Below, piece after piece: positions 14,207-26,800 of a DNA stretch of 64,000 bases (position 1 is the stretch's first letter; each line of letters starts with the position of its first letter). The DNA comes from Lethocerus indicus. Lineage: Eukaryota; Arthropoda; Insecta; Hemiptera; Belostomatidae. The notes under the pieces are model-generated. The model saw nothing but the letters and a program-made list of their open reading frames with translations, was not told the DNA's origin and did not search any database. A program made the position numbers and the translations under genes. The stretch spans positions 7,068,001 through 7,132,000 of the forward strand of contig JACDQD010000103.1 of the NCBI GenBank assembly GCA_019843655.1, written 5' to 3'.

Positions 14207-17200
14207 CCCGATTCGGCGTGAGGATCACGTAGTGAAATAACAGCAACAAGATAGATAGAAGTCCTTCTAGGGTCACAATCCAATGAGGACAATAATAAGG
14301 ATGGGTTTTACCCTAATACACCGAGGAAAACCCAATATTTTCCAAGACCAAGGAAACTAGTAATTAATCATTCAAGATACAGTTGCTGTCAAATTAACGT
14401 TTCTCATAACTTCAGAGAAGTATGGAGATGTTTATATTACTAAATCTATAATTTATTATAAATTACATACTCAGAAACTTAGTTTATTATTATATTCCCC
14501 GGTGTATAATAATACTTTGTATAGAATTAACTTAGCGTCAAACTCGTTAAGCAATATCACAAATGTACTGGGTAGTGTAAATTCTGTTCATATCTGAAAG
14601 GTTAAAGCTTTAAACATCTGTAACGGAATAAACTAAACCGAACATATGTTTCGTATCTTTTACGCAACTTTCAGTCATATTTCAAGAAAGTTATACCGTC
14701 ACTGCCAAAAATTGGTTATACGACCTAATGAGAAGCAATGAGAATCAGCTATCGGGGCGGTATTAAAGAGAATGAAAAATGAGGAAATGGCGAATGAATT
14801 TTACGTGGCATTTACCGCCGCCGTCCTTCTGTCCGCTTTCGGCCAGATGGAAAGACAGAGGGAGGTCGGGTCAGACTTACAGCAGGCTGCCATTCCGAAA
14901 TCGTAGAGCGGTGTTAAAACCGAACTTCCGAGGAACTGTTGCTTCCCAAACTTCCAGAAAAGCTCAGTTCGGGGTGGCAGGCTGTTGTAATCCTCGCCAA
15001 TGACCCTGAAATGACTACAGAACTAGGACAGGTACATTGAATTGAGTCTACGCATATGGGGTGAAAAACATCCGATTTCATCTTAAATCCTCGACGAATT
15101 TAAATTAATTTTCGATACCCGAACTGTATTCGGAGAAATGATTTCCAGAGAATATCCTCCCCTCCGGATTACGTATTTAAACCAGCCGGTGTTGGGATAC
15201 GTGAAAAATAACCTCGATCCTAATTTCGAGCAAAGTCAAAAACCAGAACGCGCTTTATAAATTTGTTGATTTCTGAATATATACGGTATATTATCGAGTA
15301 TACGACCTCTACAGATATTTACATGCACAGCTTTCGATTGAGTAGGAAAAGGCAATACGAAACCGAGGGTATTTAATGAGATAAAAATACGATTTTGGCC
15401 TTATACAAATTGCAGCGCGACCAAAATTTAACCTTTATGACTTGATTCCTAATAAGGTATCACTAAAAAACAATGCGTAATTATCGCTACAGAATGACTT
15501 AGGCAGAGTTATGATTCCTATGAAAAAAATTAGATATATCCGGTAGATTGTTTAATGCCTAGATTATGATTAACATCTCCGAAATTCTAAGATATTCCAA
15601 ATCGGAGAGCTCAATAATAACAAGAGATTAATTACTTTAAATTATCTGTTGTTCCGTTATTCCGGTAGCGTCATGCCAGCTGCGAAAAGTTAGGACCGTC
15701 GAATACTGAACGTTGCTTAAGGGAACTGCGAGAGGCCCGCTGGGGCAGGGAGAACTGGGTCGGTTTATGTAACGGGGAGCATCGGTCAGTCGACAGTAAG
15801 GCTAAATCGGGGAGTTGGCCGATAGTAAAGCCTAAAATGAGCCTACGGGCCGGTCTCTATGTAGAGGAGTGGGCCGGGTGCAACAGAGGTGCGCAACCGA
15901 CCGCACATTTGCGGTTTGTCCCGCGCCCCATTTAACTCCCCGGTTTTTAGGTCAAGTTAACTACCGAACACCCGCCCGGTAAAAACTACAGCAAAAAACA
16001 ACTTATCCGATGACCGTGTAGGAATCCGTTCGTCTCGATCTGAACTAGATGAGTAAACAGAGCGTTTCGAAGGATTTCGAAGTGACACTCGCCCAAGACG
16101 GATTTAATCGAAATACTTTCATAATAGTCATTATATTTAAGTTTCCAAATTCTTCAGGCATTTATATGTCGAGCATGATACATTTCCCTGAAAATTAAAA
16201 AACGAGAGACAGATAGCTGATCGGTATATATTTATTATAATATGGTCGTTTTTATACGGTCAATTTTTTAATGCAAATTATGTATTGATTTGAACGCACC
16301 TCCAAGTAAAAATTAAAAAAGATGTTCCTAATTAATGCTAATCATAATAACACACTCAGATACAATGAAACTATGGAAGATTAGACATTATTCTCTTCGT
16401 GTTATGTCTCAAAAAATGGAGATGAAAACCATTAAAATTTCTTTGCTAACCCAAAACCGTAACACTAACTGTCGTGATGACCCCGCAATACGATCTTGAG
16501 TCGGGCTGGCCATGAACAGGACCTAGATACGGGGGCGGCACTACACCGCGGAAATAATCGGTCGGATTCGTTCCGAACGGATCTCGAACGTCTATTTCCG
16601 CTAAAATAGGAGGACGGGATATTTCCGACAGGATGTCCGACCGCAGTGGACGAGAGCTGGGCCCCATCGGCCGACCATATGCGGATCTTTATCTAAGCTC
16701 GAGAATCATAACTCGATTTCACAACCTCACCTTGTAATATATTGGAAGAGAGACTCCGCCGCGACCTTCCAGGAAACCGAGTCGCGAACAATTTTCGAAA
16801 CCTTATTGGAGAGGAAAACGAAATTAGATAGAATAAATGCCGAGCGAGCGGTTTAAGAAAATTGTAGCGACGCAATTAGGAGCGTTCGAAACGACAGGTT
16901 TCGTTGGGAGCTGTTCGCTTGGGGTTAACTTGTACGTAACTCGCAGCGGAATGTGGACAACCAAAAAAAGACAGGAATTTCATTTTTCGTTAATTAATTA
17001 TTTTTAAATTTGTAACGCGACGCGACCGGGCTTTAAATGTCAAATTAAATAGCTCGAATTACTTGTGCAATTATGGCCTAAGGTTAAAAACTCTTTAGGT
17101 TCCCAAGTTCAAATTTCAGATCTGTAAGAGTTCGACCTTTCAACATTTTCAATATTTATAGGGTAGTTTACACTTAATAATATTTCATACTCCCTTCTGT

Positions 17201-18568
17201 AAAATATAAATGACTTTGTACAAGAGCCATAGGTTTGATAGGAATGAAAACATCGAATTGAATTTAAATCCCGGCAGTCAGTGAATAAAATATACCACTG
17301 TGCACGGAAATATTTAGACAACAGAATAGGGGTAAAAGTAAGTTTAAAGTAAAAAAATATAAAAGGCATAGTTACATATATTGTCGTATTAGTGATATTT
17401 TTAAAAATATATTATTCGCTTTAATGTATCCCTCGAAGTAATACATTCGGAACATTCACATATTTACAAATAATCGATATAAATTATATAGATTACGACA
17501 AATGATAACTAGTCGCATGTTACTACACATAATTTTTGTAATGTATATTTCGTTCTGTCAGTCAAAGTTTCTTTCCTGATTGAATGAAATTTATGGGAGC
17601 ATATTGTTATTTACCCTCTGTCGGTTTACGGTCTCGGTAGCTGGTAGAAGGCTATTATCCAAGATAAAACACGGTATTTTGAGAATGAAACGGAAGGTGT
17701 ACGTGTTTACCGTACTACGGCCCCCAACTATTATTAATATATTAGGTAAGTGAAACGCCAAAACCGGTGTATCCCAAAACCAAACGATAGGAGACATAAA
17801 ACCGCATAGAGGTAACGAAGGATGCGTGTTTTGGGCGTAAGCGGGGGTATCAGCGGCAGCAGCACATGCGTGTTCTCGTATGTGCACAACACACGTTGTT
17901 ATATTTGACTTCATTTAATAAAATTTTCATTATAATGCATGCAGAAATGCTGGAAGAAGAGCCGGTGGACTGCTAATAAAAGGTAAAACAAAAGGGGTGA
18001 AAAGTCATCCTAATTTAATGAAATCAGGAATTAACTTTCGGTACGTGGCCGATACTTTTTCTTCCGCACTCTACAAGAAGCGTCTATTCGACCTCAGCAG
18101 ATCGTCCTCGGAAAAGGACAGTTCGTCAAGCGAGGCTCATACGACGGGAGTACCGGAGGACCTTATTTTTAGAATCGGCCACGGAGTTACACAAGCTATC
18201 GAAAGAGAAAGAGAAGGAGCCGGGGCGCGTAACGGGGCCACGGACGTGGCCGGGACATGTGCGCGACAACTGAGGGCGGAACGGCAGGGGCTGGGCGAGA
18301 ATCAACCCCCGACCGGTCGTGGGGCATATTCGGAGCTTAAGGGAGGCGGCCGAATCTCCGCTCTTAGGACCAACCGTTTAATGACGAACGAGGCCAATGA
18401 GAATGAGAGTGACACGCGGGGACGCGAGTACACACGCTGGAAGGAGAAAGAGAGAGCGGGGAGAGATAGAGAGATGCCGCTGGCCTCAGTTCACCCTTAT
18501 ATGGACTGCTATTTCCTCGTAGGGCGGCCGCGCGCGTCCGGGCGTCTCCAGTAGTGTTGGAAGGGGGA

Positions 18569-18588
18569 GGGTACCCGCCGGGGTACCC
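18569..18588. repeat. Paired GGGTACCC palindromes
   Basis: Two copies of the 8-bp palindrome GGGTACCC lie at 18,569-18,576 and 18,581-18,588, separated by GCCG. Together they form a GC-rich near-palindrome just after the longest open frame of the gene desert. This may be a protein-binding site or chance in GC-rich DNA. Confidence 0.6.
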
Positions 18589-20746
18589 GCTTAACAAGGT
18601 CAGTGTCGACCCCGACAAGCGAAAAAAAGGTTTACCGCTTACTCACTCTGATCCTTCGTCGCCGGGATGAGGCCCCGGTAGATAACATCCATGAAACGGA
18701 TAATCAAAGTTATAGTTTAAAAATCTTATTGCCGCCAGATTTAAGAATGCCTAAGTGGGTGTACACGGTCTCGTAATCTGGTGGTTTTCAAAATTATCCG
18801 ACAACAACCTTTCGTTAATATTTTCTTAGTATTTTATTGCTGACGCTTCGGCATCGGAATTATATTGTAATTTCTTTTGTAGTGGAACAACCATGTACAT
18901 TTCAATATCTATTTACATTAAGCCTTAGCAATCTACTCTATTAATGAAATATATTAAAAAAATACAATTTACTTAGAAAAGGAAGGCTGTAAATCTCGGG
19001 TTCTTTCTATGCAGCTTTTCTATTCTGAAGAACCTTATTAAAGGCGTATAATTCACAAAATGCACGCTACCCGATCGGACTAAGTGCAAGGAAATTGCCT
19101 AAGAGCGGCGAACATGGCACGTTTTCGGATGTGACTAATGAGGGGAATAGATTTCTTCTTATTAATGCTGGAAGGCCGAAGCTTCTTTATCCTGTAATGA
19201 GTACGCGGAGACCGAAGCCCTCCGGCGGAAATAAGAGCCTTGAAGCACGAAAACGCGATACCAGTATTTATTCTGCCGATAGAATCGTGCTAAAATCTAG
19301 ATAATAAAAGAGTTGACTTTTTTATGATGCCCGCGAACTCGATAAATATAATGAAACGTCTATGTGTACATTCTTTGAGTACAATATTTTTCTTGCTTGA
19401 GCTGTTGCAACTGTAACTTGCCCCTGAATTTCTAGACTATTATTAAGCATATTAATTTAAAGCATAAAATATTGAACTATAATATAGTCTTCATAACCAT
19501 TTTATTTATCTAAATTTAAAAGATACGTATACACCATTCTTCGGTGTCTTTGAAGTATGAAAGTTCCGCGTTCTACTTTGGACAATGAATTTTGTTTAGT
19601 ACAAATTGTGTTGTTTTCTACATTGAACTTTCAATAACATATATTTAACGCAAGTCAACGTTGAATGTTGACAAATGGGCCGCTCGACAATCTATCATGG
19701 ATTCTATACTACTGCGAGGAGGAATCTAGTTAGTAAAATATACAGAAACCGAGAACTAATTAGCTTGCATGGTATAATATATTTGAGTTTGGTCATTTAA
19801 TACAATCTCTCAATTCTATAACGTAAAACCTCATATCCTTCAAATATAGTTTTACAGTAATGATGTACTTAGCAAATAAATTCTGAAATACTATAAGAGA
19901 TATGTAAACACGTCTCTTAAACATGTAAACATATGTTATTTGTTTCTTATTAACTTTATGAATTCATTCGAAAAATAAAAGATAATGTACTATCTAAATT
20001 AATATCCAATGTGAATATCTAAGTACATCAATTTCGAATTTATTCCCTCGAATTGATTAAACGGTAAAAGAAAAATGCCTAACATATGTACCGGCTTCGA
20101 GTGCTAGTCAACTGGTGGGAGCAGGTACGCGGCGCATTTCTCCCGGAATGTGGTGTACGGGCGGCGCCCGTGACGTCATTACGCGAATTTTAAATCGCCC
20201 GTGACGCCACGGGCGCCCCTTCGCAAGGTCGGCGGGCGCCTACACACAACCCGAGCCCCCCCCCCATCACAACAACTTACTACAGTCGCTTCAACCCGAC
20301 CCAGATTTATACATTGCTTGGATTCCGCGATTCAACCACTTTCCTTTTATTCTCCACCGGCCAGCACATCCACAAACGAGTATCTTGACTCATCAGATTT
20401 CCGAGGAGGTAATAAATATTTCCCTTAAATGTATACATCGGTTCATCGACGTTACCAAATACAGATTTCTAGCCGACACTACTGTTATTGCCAACAGGAT
20501 TCTCGATCAGAAGACGGATAGACAAGGTGATAGTTTCGCTCGTGAAACTAAATTTATTTTATAAAACCATTTCTAAAAAAATAGGTAGAAGATAGAGTAG
20601 AAAAACTCTTATAGAATGGAACGACCGATCGGTTTCCTAATTTTTCAGCGACCAATACCAAATTTTTATCCCGCCAATAAGAAAAGGTTGTCGGGCCTCT
20701 CATCATCGGGAATATCATCAACGACGCTCTGAAAGATATTCGGATA

Positions 20747-20801
20747 CGGTCTAGTGGTTAGGACGTTCTGAAGGACCGTCTAAGTTCTACGACTGTCCCC
20801 A
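20747..20801 (+). pseudogene. Degenerate tRNA-like segment (tRNA/SINE relic candidate)
   Basis: The stretch GGTCTAGTGGTTAGGA matches the D-arm/A-box of eukaryotic tRNA-Glu/Asp-type genes very closely. Downstream, at the spacing expected for the T-arm, there is only a poor B-box-like word (AGTTCTACGACT), and I cannot pair a proper anticodon stem or a 7-bp acceptor stem. It is therefore not a functional tRNA as read. A tRNA pseudogene or the head of a decayed tRNA-derived SINE would explain it, as would chance. Confidence 0.3.
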
Positions 20802-23800
20802 ATAAAATTAAGAAGATCGGTGAGGGGAAATAAGCTTGAAGAATGTGTTCCGCATGAACTGGCGAAACTGAAACGGAATGTAACCTCTGCCGGTCAGGGC
20901 ACTGGATGGGCTCGTGGAAGTTAAAGACATAATTCGGAATTCATTGCATTAATTGGACAAATTGTAATACAAAAGAAAGGTATAATCTAAAATACATGTT
21001 GGGTGTTTTACGAGGGTTTGGAAAACCACGACTGTTTATATAACAATTCATATTATATTAACAATTAAAGCTACCATACCCTAAAGTTATCTAAAAAATG
21101 GTCTGTTTTCGATATCTTATGGATTCAAAGTTAATACACTTGTGGAGCTGTAATATAAATAATGGGCACACAAGAGCAGTATGAGGAAGAATAATTTCCA
21201 GAACTAAAACATTTTTCCAATAAATTTTTTGAATGCGTTATAAAAACAGATTTTTGGATATGCTGATTATATTTGTAGGATTAACAGTAGGTAGATTCTT
21301 ATGTGTAATGTTAGATTATAGCGTACGACCAGAATTATTGCCTAAGAGTAGGTCGATTTCATCGAGTATTTATCCAACCAGTGTTACTTTAACAACATCT
21401 GAGTGAAATGACTGTAATTATGTTGTTGTACGCTATTTATCAAGGTTAGTGGGTCTGTCCATTTGATGACAGTAATTCCGTTATCGTTATTATTTTACCT
21501 CTTTATTCCTTATATTTCTCAAGGAAATTTCAGCATTCGATACAACTCTTAAGAGTCTTAGAATCTCAGAGGAGTTTAATTATCGGTTGTACTCGAGGTT
21601 TTATACTAAGAACAGTTAATTAATCTTACGAATAAGATATTAATTATGGACATTGGGACACAATGAAGTTCTTTATGATATTGAAACGTAAATATTTTGA
21701 AGTTGGAAAAAACATTACAAGAGAAGCTTCTATTTTTACGGTGAAATTTTCATTAATTATATTCCACATAAATATAGATTGAAATTGTAGGCGAACAAGG
21801 CAATTACACATATTGATAAGGAATCCGTTCATCATCCAACGAAACAGGAAACAGGAAATGACAGATCCTCCAAGCGATAGAATCAATTAAAAAAGATGAA
21901 TATTTTTCATATTTTCATGTTTCACAACAAACATGGTTGTGCCCCACTTATCTAATGGCGGAATGCTACTTAAGACTGGCATAAGTCTAAATTTCCGAGT
22001 GGTTGTGTGAAATTATTTATAATGTGCACTCAAATCAACAATCGCATCCTTTTTGTTAACACCACCGGAATATAATTGCGGCATTAATTTATGTCACCTG
22101 ATGAATTTTCATAGAACAACAATGGCGATTTCTTTCAAAATGTCGACTATCTTGCCACAGTCTTCCTCTCTGCCGGCCCTTCTCCAATAATTAATAGCAT
22201 AATTGTAGTCCGCTGGCAGGCTGCGATCAAGAAGGCCTTTGGGGTATCAAGGTAAGTACCGTTTTTTAAAGACCCCTCCACAACACACTAATCTCCCGTT
22301 ACAAGTTTTAATAAGCGCCCACTTTTATTTTTACCGCACCCCGTCGACTCACGACTTCGGTTCCAACATTTAAGAAGAAATGTACAGTAAGAAAATGCGT
22401 TCGGATTCCGGAATCTGAAAGGAACGTGGGAATCGACCGTGAAAGGCGACGTTAATCTCCGTTAAATCGTCGTCCGAACAAAGGTCATAATAAAATTACA
22501 TCGCTGTACCAACTTCCTGGACGACTGACTCTTGATGTGAAACGATTCCGGAGCTTTTACTACTGTGACGAGTACAAAGAAAACCTTTAACAGCAGGGTA
22601 GGTAGACGATTAGCCTGGTAATTATATCGGACTAGGCTGTTACTATTGCTTGCATCCTACCTCTTCTGAGTAAAGTTGATTGAGTTAAATAACAGCAAAA
22701 TGTTTTTACTGTTTTATTAAATACACGAGTATTATCAAATTAGTTTTTTTCGTCCTCTTAAATGTGCGGCTAAGGCGCCAAGAACATATCACTAAACGAA
22801 TTCAAAAATCGCAATAATATTTCAATTAATATTCCAACCCGCGAAGGATGTTATTAGTTAAGGGTAATAATATACCAGAAGCCAGGATTTAAACCTTGAA
22901 ATCTCGAGACAGATAAATTGCTTTTTGTTTTGACGAGACCGGATTTAATTCGCCGGCCACAGCCGAGTTTTTTCCTCGTAAAGTCGCTAGACTATTAAGG
23001 TTCACAGTCCGCGACAACAAGACCTCCTACATGGAATCGATTACAGAAAGGATTTAGAAAAAAGTTATTGCCAAGAAGAAAAAAAAGATCAACTTACAGT
23101 ATGATTTACGGCCGATTTAAACTTATTATATGCTTTCCTTTTATTGGCCGGTGAACGCATAAAGAACGAACGCGTTATTTTTTGTTCCCTAAATCAGAGG
23201 ATTTCGGATCCAGATCTATTGTATTATAAACTAAGCGAATAGATTGCGAATCAATCGATTCATTCCAATCGTCCATTTTCATGGGTCACCTGGAGTTGCA
23301 TGGCTTTGGTTATTATAATCTCGAATAGTGAAAAAATATTAAACGGACATCCCTCCAGCAATATGGTAACGCTGACGTAGGTTTAGCGTAAATGAAAAAC
23401 AAACGTTATTTAAATTATAATGTGATATTGCGTCATTAATATTTTCTTAAATTAATTATTAATGTGTACAAAACATCCAGGTAGATCAACAGTCAATCGA
23501 CAGTTTTCTGAATGAAATAAGAATGTCGCACATTGGAGTGAATGAATGATGAATTAAATGCTGTGAGTAATAGTCTAAACCAATCCAATATATACATAGA
23601 ATGTTTAGGCAGGAGGCCGACACTATTATTAATATTTTCAATTCAATCCACTCTCCTCACCGCTATAAATCAGCCGTTTAATTCTAAACAGAATCCCGTA
23701 TTTAGCAACCTCTGGTAGCGTAATTTAAATGTATCCTTCTACAAGAACCCGAAGGCAGTGAACACTGTCCGACCATTAATTGCCCCGCGGCAAGGTTTTT

Positions 23801-26800
23801 ATCGGTAGTATTAGGTTTGGCTAATTACGTTTCTGCTATTGCTTATACCTGTCTCTGTATATCGAATAAGCGTTTAATGAAGATTTATGCCAGGGGTGTT
23901 GATTTATGGACGATACCATTCCTTTGGGGGGGGGGTGAGAGAGCGGGGCAATTGTGCGGCGGACCGGTTTCGAACTAATAGGTAATTCGGGAAAGACAAA
24001 TAAGCCGAGAGACAAAGGGCAGCCGATTAAGAAGAAAGTAGCCAAATTCTCACGAAAGCGGGGAGTGCGATAATTAGCGGTGGAATTCACAATGCTGCCG
24101 GCAAAAATGGAAATGCGTGAGTTCTTTAAATATTCCAAATGCGCCGAAAAGGGAAAGCCGCGGCTTCAGAGAACATTCACACAGCGCTCAGCTCGGGAGC
24201 CTTTTTTTTTATTAATTCAGTTCCCCAGAGATAAAATATTGTGCGATCGAAGCGAGCGGGGCCTAAGAGAAATCACATTTTGTAACAGACAGAAGGCCAT
24301 TTTTCCCTCTTCAAATCGGTCTCGGAAAATTAGTTTAGTGATATTTTATTAAGAAATTTGATGTCAAAGAAACACTTTAAAACACACTTTCGGTGGAGGT
24401 GTCTTAGGCTGGCAATGAACAGAAAAAGTTTCATAAATCGAAATTCCATTTATGAATTACACTCGGATCCTATTATGAAAGTGAAACTGGCGACTTGCCC
24501 GCCGGGCGTCAATCAGTTGACAACCTGATAATAACGGCCGGGAATAATAACAGGTATGCGGGATAAGGATCTAGGCCCATTTCTCACCTCTGGGCGGAGC
24601 CTGAGAGCCGCTTTGAAAAATGATGAAACCTTTCAATAATTGCACGCCTGGCAAATTGTCCTATCGTTTGCAATTGAACCCAAATCGATTCCAAAGACCT
24701 ATCTCGGACAGAGAAGCGTGACCGGCTAATGATTATATTGTATCCCAGTTAAATTCCTTGAATGCATCTTCAATTGAATGTAAGTGATCAATCAAAATAC
24801 GGTTTACACATAAATTGAATGAAAATATAATAATATTAATATTTAATATAATATTAATATTTGAATTTAAATATAATTCCGGTAGTTCATACCAAACCAT
24901 TAAAATCGTTTAACCAGATAGAATTAATGAGTATTGAATGTTCTCAACTATTTATTAATTTCACCATTCATTCGTTACCAAATTACATTATTATAATACG
25001 CATGATTAGGTTAACCAAACGGGTAAACGGGTCATCGATTTTTGTATTCCATTTTGCTCCTTCAACTCTCGGTTGAAACTAAAATTGAAGTAAACTCTAA
25101 GACTTGAGCAAAGTGATCGGATAAGTAAGTATTAAAGCACTGTGCAAGTAGTAAGGACAAGTATTTATATTAATACAATTTACGCTCTTCTATGAGACAC
25201 AATTGTCTTTATCATTAATCGTACTGTCAATTTCAGTAACAATGTAGGTCAACAGCCTTCTACGCGATAATTGTTTCCCCTCCACGGTAAAGTGTTTTCA
25301 AAATTGTCCGTATTCGTTATCGACGTACGGTGTACGTAAGCTTCGGTAATGAGTCTCGACAGTCTGGAATCGTTCGTGGACTGCGTTATTCAATACAGAA
25401 ATTGTAAGACTATCGTAAAACCGGCGCGCATCATCCAGACGACGGCTATCAAAGATAAAGGCCGTAACAAAAGTTGAATGTCGCAATAATAGAGACAACA
25501 ATAACAAAAATTGTAATATCTTTTAATCTAAAAGATATCTCACGAATGGGGTTCACGCGGTTAGGCTCCCATTTAATCTAAAATGATCGTTAATATTCAA
25601 ACCGCGCTCGGAACACCCACGATTGTATATGTTAACGACTTTTATATTCGAGACAAAGGGACAACCGTACATATAAGTTTCAAATAAAATGTATCTTCAG
25701 TTTTATATTACATAACAATTTACTTAGGAATGGTTTAAATGCAACATAATATTTATATAAAAATACACTCTCCTAAGTTGACTACTTGTTAGTAGATAGA
25801 AATTTTTAGTAGAAATATGGTAGAAAATATAAAAGAAATTTATAGCTTCTGAAACAATTGTACTTTTGAGTATTTTGAGAATTTCAGCTTCGTTTAACGA
25901 CGGCTACCTTTTAAGTTGAACAAGAAGAACATCGCACGTAAAAGTTTATTTTTATTTAAATTAATGAACTCAAGGGTATAAAATATGTCGAATATGCTTT
26001 CTAATCGAGCTCGGTCTCAATTCTTCAATCGATGAATGAAAAGCTTTCGTTGCTTCGTTCAGGAGCCGAGATCAATCGAGTGTCGGCAGCTCGTAATATA
26101 CCCAATTACTCCTCTTTAACAAACGCAGAGGGGTTGTTGGATGATGATAGGGCTGAGGAACAGAAACTCTTAGAAAGAATACAGTGTTCGGCCTAGACGG
26201 TTGCCGGTTTTATTACCAGGCACCGATTTATACTCTAATTTCATTCCGATTTCTCTTTTTCCCGCCAGGGATCGTGTGTCAACCATCGAATGAACCGTCG
26301 TTATACATTAATGGATTCCACACTGTCATATAAAACATTCTGGTTTACTACCGCCACTTAATAAGGGAAAAAATTGATGTATTTCTATCCTTATTCAATA
26401 GGTGTTTAAATTGGGGGTGTAATTGAGTTGTTACTGAAGTAAAAGATAACGAGGAGTCACTTTTAAATTTGTCTATTTTTTCAAAGTAAATTATTGATCT
26501 GGAATTAATAAAAATGTAAGAACTTTAATATAAGGAACGGTGTATAAATGTTATGGACCCGGAAATTAAAAATCAGCTATTTTATCACGGCTTTTCACAC
26601 TAACTGGACCTACGGGGAAAACTGTTTTACGGAAGTACTTGTCTGTAGCTAAAAGTGAGAATGAAACTAATATTATCGATAACTTAATTATCAAAAAATA
26701 TTTGAAATTTCGACTTTCATATACAGCGCGTTATGCTTCAGTGTTCACTGAGACAGTCTGGAATCAATAAAAAACAAAATAAGGATCATTGACATAAAAT

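Noticed and set aside
22870..22960. B-box-like GGTTTAAATCC on the minus strand
   Set aside because: No partner A-box or cloverleaf pairing upstream.
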